A stretch of 64,000 nucleotides of DNA, taken from IMG/VR virus record IMGVR_UViG_3300027974_001778, positions 62,001 to 126,000 of that record, one strand, 5' to 3'. Below are positions 49,710 to 55,153 of this stretch, piece after piece (positions within the stretch are counted from its first letter, which is position 1; each line of letters opens with the position of its first letter). The notes under the pieces are model-generated. The model was not told where the DNA came from. It ran no database searches and was given only the letters and a program-made list of their open reading frames with translations. The stretch is from a virus. The position numbers were made by a program, and so were the translations under genes.

Positions 49710-49722
49710 ATATTTTTCCAAG

Positions 49723-49730
49723 TATTTATA
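49723..49730 (+). promoter_or_regulatory. TATTTATA late box
   Basis: TATTTATA ends 5 nt before the ATG at 49736. Confidence 0.6.
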
Positions 49731-49735
49731 AAAAG

Positions 49736-50155
49736 ATGAAGACATTAAGAGAAATTATTAAAGAAAATTTATTAGTTGAGAAAAGAATAACTCAAGTTAA
49801 CTCATCTTTAGAAGTTTTATTTGTATTTGATGTGAATAGAACCAGTCATGCGTTCGATAGAGATACTAGAGATGATATTGAAGGATATAACATAAGAGCG
49901 ATTGAGAATGATGAAATCAGAGAAATTATCAGTAAGGTAAAAAAAGAAATCTCCGAAAAAATAGTAACAAGAGAAATTGTACCTGAAGAAGATTTTGTCG
50001 TAAAATCTTTAAAGTGGGAATTGGCAATGGCGATAACTCCTGTTCATATGGGAGGAACCTATTGGCAACTAATCATCAAAACAGTATTTAGAGAATCCAA
50101 TCATAACCCTTTTAGAGTTGGTAAAAATCAATTGGTTATTTATTCTGACATCTAA
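49736..50155 (+). CDS. leader-bearing putative cargo protein, 139 aa
   Basis: Start set at 49736 by the late box; a longer frame would contain the box. MKTLREIIKE-N is a short helical leader ending I-x-E at residue 10, very like T4 capsid-targeting peptides. The body (SLEVLFVFDVNRTSHAFDRDT, MAITPVHMGGTYWQLIIKTVFRES) is alpha/beta with DRDTRDD-type acids; no family recognised. The only plus-strand protein gene within the tRNA region. Confidence 0.7.
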   Translation: MKTLREIIKENLLVEKRITQVNSSLEVLFVFDVNRTSHAFDRDTRDDIEGYNIRAIENDEIREIISKVKKEISEKIVTREIVPEEDFVVKSLKWELAMAITPVHMGGTYWQLIIKTVFRESNHNPFRVGKNQLVIYSDI

Positions 50156-50156
50156 T

Positions 50157-50245
50157 AAAAAAGGGTAACACTAGTATCTGAATCGTTCCCGTGTTACCCA
50201 GTTTGTAATTGAGCTTGTGTATCTAAATCGTGCTCCTCAATCACA
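50157..50245 (-). ncRNA. twin-hairpin small RNA
   Basis: Minus strand: host-type promoter, then stem ATTGAG/CTCAAT (50241-50236 with 50213-50208) and stem GGGTAACAC/GTGTTACCC (50199-50191 with 50171-50163) followed by TTTTTT. Both loops display the same 13-nt motif ACGATTYAGATAC. No coding frame. The repeated loop motif suggests an RNA that titrates a protein or pairs with targets. Confidence 0.65.
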
Positions 50246-50248
50246 ATA

Positions 50249-50277
50249 CAAAGATACAAAAATATTTTGGTTTACAA
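50249..50277 (-). promoter_or_regulatory. promoter of the twin-hairpin RNA
   Basis: Minus strand TTG (50277-50275), 18 nt, TATCTTTG (50256-50249). A TATTTATA box lies a further 40 nt upstream at 50299-50306. Confidence 0.6.
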
Positions 50278-50308
50278 AATCTATTGTATTTTTTTTTTAT
50301 AAATATTG

Positions 50309-50389
50309 TACCCCAAGTCGGACTCGAACCGACACGACTTACGTCACAAGTTCCTAAAACTTGAGTGTCTACCATTCCACCATCGGGGT
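50309..50389 (-). tRNA. tRNA-Leu(TAG)
   Basis: Acceptor ACCCCGA/TTGGGGT; anticodon arm CAAGT-TTTAGGA-ACTTG gives TAG; long variable arm. Confidence 0.92.
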
Positions 50390-50393
50390 ATAC

Positions 50394-50487
50394 ATTATCA
50401 TCGCTCCAGCCACATCGAGGAACACGCCGCCCCCGCGTTGTTTAAGTGTATGAATTGCGCCGTATCTCACTGAGTTACGATGATAAT
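50394..50487 (-). other. tRNA-sized RNA with 10-bp closing stem, not a normal tRNA
   Basis: Perfect arms ATTATCATCG / CGATGATAAT enclose 74 nt of GC-rich sequence. ATCATCG-TA-ACTCAGTGAGA resembles a tRNA start, but no canonical T-loop or anticodon arm follows. It sits between two good tRNA genes. Confidence 0.5.
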
Positions 50488-50489
50488 TG

Positions 50490-50563
50490 TGATTCGGAAA
50501 GGATTCGAACCTTTGACCCCAAACTTAGAAGGTTTGTGCTCTATCCAGCTGAGCTACCGAACC
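50490..50563 (-). tRNA. tRNA-Arg(TCT)
   Basis: Acceptor GGTTCGG/CCGAATC; anticodon arm CAAAC-CTTCTAA-GTTTG gives TCT, for the AGA codons this genome favours. Confidence 0.93.
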
Positions 50564-50771
50564 AAATTTCCCCACCTGAAATCCCAGTGAGTAGATATTC
50601 GCAGTTTTTCGTATTGAAAAACCCAACGCGTCTTACCGCTTAAAAAGTCAAACATACTCGGTGGCGTTGTTACGACCATTCTCCGAGACCCCCTCTTAAG
50701 GCCGTGGTAGGAAACAACCATAACATCTTTAAAGAACGTTACCAAACTTGATGAGTACTTCTAACTCATTG
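50564..50771 (-). other. inter-tRNA spacer with hairpins and a doubtful 63-aa frame
   Basis: Hairpins GTTTTTC-gtatt-GAAAAAC (50604-50622) and ATGAGT/ACTCAT (50751-50769). A minus-strand frame 50745-50554 exists, but its end is read from tRNA-Arg and it has no promoter box, so I do not call it a gene. Confidence 0.4.
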
Positions 50772-50853
50772 TATCAGAGGTGGGACTCGAACCCACACGA
50801 GCAAAGCTCAACAGATTTTAAGTCTGTCTTGTATACCATTCCAACACTCTGAC
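50772..50853 (-). tRNA. tRNA-Leu(TAA)
   Basis: Acceptor GTCAGAG/CTCTGAT; anticodon arm ACAGA-CTTAAAA-TCTGT gives TAA; long variable arm. Confidence 0.92.
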
Positions 50854-50862
50854 ATTGTTTTA

Positions 50863-50870
50863 CAAAGATA
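50863..50870 (-). promoter_or_regulatory. TATCTTTG -7 element before tRNA-Leu(TAA)
   Basis: Minus-strand TATCTTTG, 9 nt before the tRNA 5' end and after a terminator; no clear TTG at the usual distance. Confidence 0.5.
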
Positions 50871-50894
50871 GTGAATATCTTTAATAAAGTCATA

Positions 50895-50927
50895 AAAAAA
50901 CCCCGAACTTTTTTAGTCGGGGTTTTA
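50895..50927 (-). terminator. intrinsic terminator
   Basis: ACCCCGA / TCGGGGT stem with A/T runs, downstream of the minus-strand gene 50944-51663. Confidence 0.75.
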
Positions 50928-50943
50928 ATTATAATAATTATTA

Positions 50944-51663
50944 TTAATCATTAAAACTTTCCTCGTAATAAGTATCGCTTGCGTTATCTTCTATATTTTC
51001 TGTATGAACCAATTCGATTGTCATATCATGAAAATTGAATATAAATTGTCCATCAGAACCTTCATTAATTTCCCAACCACTATAGTTATCACTAAGCTCT
51101 CTGTAACACCAATCTTCAATTGCAGCTGGAACTCCATCACCTGTTTCATTAAAACTACTTTCAAGATATCCCGAATCACCAGAACCATTATATGTTACTA
51201 TTAAAATCCCATCGTCAGGAATTGTAAGGTCTTCTAATACTCCACTTTCTTCCCATTCTTCAAATAGCTCCTTTCCTTGTTCATCCTCCCAAGTAACTGA
51301 ACTACCTTCTCCTCTAGTATAAAAAGACCACCAACGAGTAAAACTAATTTTTTTAGAATCTACGTCAATGTCGTATTCAAGTCTTTGATAATTCGTATCA
51401 TCATTATCAGGTTCTCTAATTAAATTATTATCATCGCAATATTTCATAATTTTTTGAAGTATTGGAATCAATCCTGATGGAATATCTGCATTGTAGTTAT
51501 TAGTGAAATGGGTTACATAATCCCAATCAACATTGTCATAATCAAATTCCTCTTGATTATCCATATCAATTTCAATGTTGCCGTCTTGCATTCCCATTGA
51601 ACCTAAGTAATTGGATATTCTTCTTAAATATTGTTTTTCTTCTGGTGTTAAAATTCCTTTCAT
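50944..51663 (-). CDS. acidic late protein, 239 aa
   Basis: Not recognised. Very Asp/Glu/Asn-rich with a folded beta-containing centre (ISFTRWWSFYTRGEGSSVTWEDE, DGILIVTYNGSGDSGYLESSF). Acidity suggests a DNA mimic or a regulator of a basic protein. Late box 3 nt before the ATG; terminator after the stop. Confidence 0.65.
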   Translation of the reverse strand: MKGILTPEEKQYLRRISNYLGSMGMQDGNIEIDMDNQEEFDYDNVDWDYVTHFTNNYNADIPSGLIPILQKIMKYCDDNNLIREPDNDDTNYQRLEYDIDVDSKKISFTRWWSFYTRGEGSSVTWEDEQGKELFEEWEESGVLEDLTIPDDGILIVTYNGSGDSGYLESSFNETGDGVPAAIEDWCYRELSDNYSGWEINEGSDGQFIFNFHDMTIELVHTENIEDNASDTYYEESFND

Positions 51664-51666
51664 ACT

Positions 51667-51674
51667 TATAAATA
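51667..51674 (-). promoter_or_regulatory. TATTTATA late box
   Basis: On the minus strand ATATTTATA lies 3 nt before the ATG at 51663. Confidence 0.6.
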
Positions 51675-52028
51675 TCAGTCGTTGAACTCTAGTTTAATTG
51701 TTTTTAACATCCATTGAGGACGTTGATTTGTTGATACGTTATTTATCCATTCTTTGGCAGATGGAATGTAGTTATTACAATCTTCTTTAACATGTTGTTC
51801 TCCAACATATCTGGTGTAGACTGTAGTCCCGTCGCTATTCTTAAATTCGGCCCCAAATCTTTTTTCCATTTCAAAAATACCCTCACTATGATGTCTAAAC
51901 ATTCTATGAAGTGAATCTCCAAACCATCCTTTAGTCTCATCTAACCATTCATGTAGATGAATATAGTCTTCAGGTTTTCCACCAAATTTTTTGGCGGATG
52001 ATTTTGCATGTAAGTTAGGGTGTGCCAT
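51675..52028 (-). CDS. DUF6915-like protein, 117 aa
   Basis: DYIHLHEWLDETKGWFGDSLHRMFRHHSEGIFEMEKRFG and YVGEQHVKEDCNNYIPSAKEWINN match a small family I know as DUF6915 (HLHxWLDxTK...RHHxxGIFxxExxFG...EQHVxED...IPxxxxW). The His-rich pattern suggests metal binding; function unknown. Overlaps the upstream sulfotransferase-like gene by 14 nt. Confidence 0.65.
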   Translation of the reverse strand: MAHPNLHAKSSAKKFGGKPEDYIHLHEWLDETKGWFGDSLHRMFRHHSEGIFEMEKRFGAEFKNSDGTTVYTRYVGEQHVKEDCNNYIPSAKEWINNVSTNQRPQWMLKTIKLEFND

Positions 52029-52593
52029 TTTTCCAAGAGTCTTTATTGTAGTTAAAATATACGAAATCTTCTTCTAAATAAGAATAAACATAATCAGCCA
52101 AATCTTGGTCATAATATTCTTTATAATCATATCCTGATGAATAACCGTTGTTTAAAATGTTATCATACACAATATCAAAAAGTTCATGTGAATCATCCAT
52201 AAAAAATGGAAGTTTTAATATGTCTGAGTATAAATTCTCAACTCTAATTAATAAATCAGGAGTTTTGGTAATCCTTTTTTTTAAAAAAAATTCATAATCC
52301 AAAGTTTTGCCAGGAAATTTTATTTCTTCATGCAATTTTTGTCTAATCCAACTATTAAAGTCATTAGGAATTAAATTAGAGTGTATACAAAAAAGATGAT
52401 ATATTGAAATCATTCTGATATATGGATTTCTTGTATTTAAAACAAAAAAATATTCTTCTTTACCTTTTGGAATTTGCAAACCATGTAGTCCAATAACGTC
52501 AAATTCAAAGTATGTTTGAATAGGCATGCATGACCTTGCTGCCGTTCTAATAGGTGTTGCCCACAATACTTTATATTTGTCAGAATAATTCAT
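52015..52593 (-). CDS. second sulfotransferase-like protein, 192 aa
   Basis: TPIRTAARSCM near residue 12 occupies the phosphosulfate-loop position (P-x-x-x-A-x-x-S), and LNTRNPYIRMISIYHLF near 52 is the RxPxxRxxSxY motif of the family, here RNPYIRMISIY. The C-terminus EEDFVYFNYNKDSW is like the plus-strand sulfotransferase's EEDFKFFNYE. Substrate unknown. Coupled to both neighbours. Confidence 0.6.
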   Translation of the reverse strand: MNYSDKYKVLWATPIRTAARSCMPIQTYFEFDVIGLHGLQIPKGKEEYFFVLNTRNPYIRMISIYHLFCIHSNLIPNDFNSWIRQKLHEEIKFPGKTLDYEFFLKKRITKTPDLLIRVENLYSDILKLPFFMDDSHELFDIVYDNILNNGYSSGYDYKEYYDQDLADYVYSYLEEDFVYFNYNKDSWKNGTP

Positions 52594-52820
52594 TATAAAA
52601 TCTTTTCTTGTCTTCTTCTTGCCATTTCAGCGTCTTTGTACCATCTAATCCAAGTTAAAGACACATCAATTGGTGCTAACACCCAAGCCATAACCATAAC
52701 CATAATAGTATCTAATTCAGGAGACCCACCTGTTGGGTCATCACTATACCTTTTACTAAGGTTTTTAAATAACTGATAGAAACAATATATTACACATACA
52801 AGGTAATATCCAATAAACAT
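52593..52820 (-). CDS. small membrane protein, 75 aa
   Basis: Start set at 52820 (MFIGYYLV): a TATTTATG box ends 3 nt upstream, the same geometry as at 39841. Earlier in-frame starts lie in the box or in tRNA-Thr. Two spans (FIGYYLVCVIYCFYQLF and IMVMVMAWVLAPIDVSLTW) flank a polar loop. Not recognised; possibly a holin-like or envelope protein. Confidence 0.6.
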   Translation of the reverse strand: MFIGYYLVCVIYCFYQLFKNLSKRYSDDPTGGSPELDTIMVMVMAWVLAPIDVSLTWIRWYKDAEMARRRQEKIL

Positions 52821-52823
52821 ACT

Positions 52824-52831
52824 CATAAATA
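52824..52831 (-). promoter_or_regulatory. TATTTATG late box
   Basis: On the minus strand TATTTATG lies 3 nt before the ATG at 52820. Confidence 0.5.
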
Positions 52832-52841
52832 AAAATTTTTG

Positions 52842-52914
52842 AGCCTCCTGTCGGACTCGAACCAACGACCACTTGTTTACAAAACAAGAGCTCTACCAAC
52901 TGAGCTAAGGAGGC
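52842..52914 (-). tRNA. tRNA-Thr(TGT)
   Basis: Acceptor GCCTCCT/AGGAGGC; anticodon arm CTTGT-TTTGTAA-ACAAG gives TGT. Confidence 0.93.
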
Positions 52915-52920
52915 TTATGG

Positions 52921-52992
52921 AGCAGATGAGAGGAATCGAACCTCCGTCTCCTACTTGGAAGGAAGGAGTAATGACCATTATACGACATCTGC
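52921..52992 (-). tRNA. tRNA-Gly(TCC)
   Basis: Acceptor GCAGATG/CATCTGC; anticodon loop CTTCCAA gives TCC; anticodon stem has one T-T mismatch. The following bases read CCA, so the tail may be encoded. Confidence 0.88.
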
Positions 52993-53048
52993 GTGGAGTG
53001 CAGTGGGAGGTACCTTCCCTGTGGTTACTACACATTTTATCCACTTTG

Positions 53049-53121
53049 CGGTCCCGACGGGATTCGAACCCGTATCTCGCACCGTGACAGGGTGGAATTG
53101 TAACCATTCAACCACGGAACC
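53049..53121 (-). tRNA. tRNA-Asp(GTC)
   Basis: Acceptor GGTTCCG/CGGGACC; anticodon loop CTGTCAC gives GTC; discriminator G as in bacterial tRNA-Asp. Confidence 0.92.
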
Positions 53122-53149
53122 GTGTATGGGGAGTTTCACCCCAAACTTT

Positions 53150-53638
53150 TTACTCAACAAAGATATGATTATATTCCAATATTCTTCGTTTTAATTTATT
53201 AACATATTGTGGGTCCTCGGCATAAACTTTACCGAGTAATGCAAAATATTGTTTTTTTGTCATATCATTACGTGATTTTAACATGTGGTCTTGCCACAAT
53301 GAGTAATCATACACGCTATACCCCCAATCTTCGTATTTTGAGTAACCACTTTGGGTTTCCCCAATCTTTGCGGATTCTCTTTTACTTGGAACTTTCATTC
53401 CAAAAAGATTATTAGCTGATTTGAACAACTTTGATGTAAACTCTCCTGATTCTAATATAGCTTGTGCAAACACAATATCAGGAAATTTTATACCATACTT
53501 AATTATCTGCTCATACAAACTTTCTTTTGAGATACTCTCTTGAGTATTTGATTCAATCTGTACTTGCTTCTCTTGTGCTTTGGTTGCCATTGTTCCTAAC
53601 AATAACATCCCAGTCAATAAGAATGTTTTTAACTTCAT
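53150..53638 (-). CDS. secreted glucosaminidase-type lysozyme (GH73-like)
   Basis: A 162-residue protein with a signal peptide (MKLKTFLLTGMLLLGTMATKAQ) and a mannosyl-glycoprotein endo-beta-N-acetylglucosaminidase domain: FPDIVFAQAILESGEFTSKLFKSANNLFGMK (catalytic Glu in ILESG), then YSVYDYSLWQDHML. It would cleave peptidoglycan glycan strands in the periplasm. Exported by the host Sec system, unlike the leader-bearing M15 lysin. Likely for lysis or late wall modification. Confidence 0.85.
   Translation of the reverse strand: MKLKTFLLTGMLLLGTMATKAQEKQVQIESNTQESISKESLYEQIIKYGIKFPDIVFAQAILESGEFTSKLFKSANNLFGMKVPSKRESAKIGETQSGYSKYEDWGYSVYDYSLWQDHMLKSRNDMTKKQYFALLGKVYAEDPQYVNKLKRRILEYNHIFVE
53158..53165 (-). 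promoter_or_regulatory. TATCTTTG -7 element before tRNA-Asp
   Basis: Minus-strand TATCTTTG overlapping the 3' end of the glucosaminidase gene, 36 nt before the tRNA-Asp 5' end; -33 element weak. Confidence 0.4.
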
Positions 53639-53718
53639 TTCTTTCTTTTTGTCTGTTTATGCTTCAGGATTGCTCCATCCACGATACTACAACATTGGAA
53701 TTTTTCCACCTACCGCAG

Positions 53719-53790
53719 AGGCCCCTGTAGGATTTGAACCTACGACCAGTTGATTAACAGTCAACTGCTCTACCACTGAGCTAAAGGGCC
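53719..53790 (-). tRNA. tRNA-Asn(GTT)
   Basis: Acceptor GGCCCTT/AGGGGCC; anticodon arm GTTGA-CTGTTAA-TCAAC gives GTT. Confidence 0.93.
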
Positions 53791-53797
53791 TTATAAT

Positions 53798-53805
53798 AAT
53801 AAATA
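53798..53805 (-). promoter_or_regulatory. TATTTATT box before tRNA-Asn
   Basis: On the minus strand TATTTATT lies 7 nt before the tRNA-Asn 5' end, so this tRNA may be read late. Confidence 0.4.
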
Positions 53806-53830
53806 AAATTTCCAATAAAGGAAACTTTTG

Positions 53831-53904
53831 TCGGGATGGCTGGATTCGAACCAACGGCCTCCACGTCCCAAACGTGGCGCGATACCTGACTACGCTACAT
53901 CCCG
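53831..53904 (-). tRNA. tRNA-Pro(TGG)
   Basis: Acceptor CGGGATG/CATCCCG; anticodon arm CCACG-TTTGGGA-CGTGG gives TGG. Confidence 0.93.
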
Positions 53905-53910
53905 TAAATA

Positions 53911-53943
53911 AAAAAACCCTGAAGGATAAGTTCAGGGTTTAAA
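53911..53943 (-). terminator. intrinsic terminator
   Basis: AAACCCTGAA / TTCAGGGTTT stem followed on the minus strand by TTTTTTT, 20 nt after the stop of the 32-aa gene. Confidence 0.8.
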
Positions 53944-53961
53944 TAATTGGCTATAATATTG

Positions 53962-54060
53962 TTACCAACCACTCGCTTCTGAACTTACGCATATAGTGCC
54001 CCCATCTCCATTAGGAGTTGTCGGCGTGTCTAAATTTGTATTTGTGTTCATAGTTTTCAT
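53962..54060 (-). CDS. 32-aa late micro-protein
   Basis: MKTMNTNTNLDTPTTPNGDG, then GGTICVSSEASGW. It has a TATTTATT box 13 nt upstream and its own terminator just downstream, which argues for a real gene. Polar, no membrane span; resembles a short Asn/Thr/Pro-rich peptide, perhaps a peptide product or virion tail. No family known. Confidence 0.5.
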   Translation of the reverse strand: MKTMNTNTNLDTPTTPNGDGGTICVSSEASGW

Positions 54061-54073
54061 AGTACAATATTAC

Positions 54074-54081
54074 AATAAATA
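54074..54081 (-). promoter_or_regulatory. TATTTATT late box
   Basis: On the minus strand ATATTTATT lies 13 nt before the ATG of the 32-aa frame. Confidence 0.45.
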
Positions 54082-54115
54082 TATTCAAAATCAAATAAAT
54101 CCCTATTTTAGTTTT

Positions 54116-54835
54116 TTAAGGTAATGTGTTACTACCTTTCAGGTAAAAGTCACCTACAACTTTTGGTCTTAATTCTGTACCTGAGTACGTACTATAAACT
54201 CTGTATTCCCCAACAGGAATACGAGTTCCCGTGTAATTTAAAACATAATCAGATAATGTAGAATTAGTATTGAAAGGAGTTCTATATATCATATTGGTAT
54301 GCGCACTAGACATTCTTGATTGTCTCCAATTTGGGTTAGGTGTTGCATTCACAGGAATTAATACCATAATCCACACAAATTGATTATTAACTAAAGGACC
54401 ATTAATTTTAACCGTTCCAAAATTATACACACCTGCCGAAGTTTGTGTAATATTTGATTGAATGACTGTAGGTAATGTTCCATTATACCAATACGGCATA
54501 TCAATATAATTTAACAAATCAGTATAATTTGTTGATTTGATTGGTGACCCAGTAAAAAAACCATAAAATGGAGTGTTTGTCGGGGTTTGTGTACTACGAG
54601 GTCTTGTCTTTAAATAACTCACAATCATATTGAGTTTTGACTGAGGCTCAACAAAAATATAAACCTTTGGTCCAACTGATGAAACAGTCGGAGATGTTGA
54701 CATTGTTCTTAAGTCTTCTCCTTGAGTTGATTCAATTGAAGTTTGTTTAACTGGGTCATACACGTCGTCTTTTGTACAAGATACAAATAATACCGATGTT
54801 GCGAAAATTGCAAGAAATAATTGTTTTAGTTTCAT
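54116..54835 (-). CDS. lipoprotein, 239 aa
   Basis: Signal peptide with lipobox FVSC-TKDD, a very Bacteroidota-like lipoprotein start. The mature part is beta-rich, Asn/Thr-rich (VYIFVEPQSKLNMIVSYLKTRP, IPVGEYRVYSTYSGTELRPKVVGDFYLKG). Expressed from a TATCTTTG element at 54850-54857. May have been taken from a host; possible receptor-masking or exclusion lipoprotein (inference). Confidence 0.75.
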   Translation of the reverse strand: MKLKQLFLAIFATSVLFVSCTKDDVYDPVKQTSIESTQGEDLRTMSTSPTVSSVGPKVYIFVEPQSKLNMIVSYLKTRPRSTQTPTNTPFYGFFTGSPIKSTNYTDLLNYIDMPYWYNGTLPTVIQSNITQTSAGVYNFGTVKINGPLVNNQFVWIMVLIPVNATPNPNWRQSRMSSAHTNMIYRTPFNTNSTLSDYVLNYTGTRIPVGEYRVYSTYSGTELRPKVVGDFYLKGSNTLP

Positions 54836-54849
54836 AGTTGTCTTTTTTT

Positions 54850-54857
54850 ACAAAGAT
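54850..54857 (-). promoter_or_regulatory. TATCTTTG -7 element
   Basis: Minus-strand TATCTTTG, 14 nt before the lipoprotein ATG; TTT rather than TTG at the -33 position. Confidence 0.5.
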
Positions 54858-54892
54858 AATAAAATAATTTGATTTTGAAAATTATTTACAGA

Positions 54893-54900
54893 TATTTATT
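54893..54900 (+). promoter_or_regulatory. TATTTATT late box
   Basis: TATTTATT ends 4 nt before an ATG at 54905. Confidence 0.5.
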
Positions 54901-54904
54901 CTTG

Positions 54905-55006
54905 ATGATAGACAATAATATTACGTGTCTTTTGGGAATTAACCAAAAATATGAGAACTCGGGAACGTTGAGATGTGGAAAACCTCGAACCATAAACTAT
55001 TGCTAA
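54905..55006 (+). CDS. 33-aa late micro-protein with three Cys
   Basis: MIDNNITCLLGINQKYENSG, then TLRCGKPRTINYC. The late box is exactly 4 nt before the ATG, the spacing typical of the larger late genes, and a terminator lies 16 nt after the stop. Basic and Cys-containing; no family recognised. Confidence 0.5.
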   Translation: MIDNNITCLLGINQKYENSGTLRCGKPRTINYC

Positions 55007-55022
55007 ATCATTGGGATATTTT

Positions 55023-55050
55023 AAAGGGGTCGAAGTTCGTCCCCTTTTTT
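55023..55050 (+). terminator. intrinsic terminator
   Basis: GGGG-CGAA / TTCG-CCCC stem then TTTTTT, after the 33-aa frame. Confidence 0.8.
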
Positions 55051-55153
55051 GTTTTTATCATCCAAATAAACTATGTTTGTAAAAATTGGATAAAATGTTT
55101 AGTAGACTAAATCCAAATATATATAAAAACATTACCGTCTAAACAATTACAGA

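Noticed and set aside
50554-50745. Minus-strand 63-aa frame
   Set aside because: Its C-terminus is read from tRNA-Arg(TCT), it lacks any promoter box, and the region folds into hairpins; kept only as a doubtful spacer note.
45055-53904. Integrase/attachment site near the tRNAs
   Set aside because: No recombinase gene and no duplicated tRNA 3' end were seen; the tRNAs are phage genes, not an integration scar.
54968-55110. Plus-strand frame starting ATGTGGAAAACC
   Set aside because: It crosses an intrinsic terminator and has no late box; the upstream 33-aa frame fits the spacing rule better.
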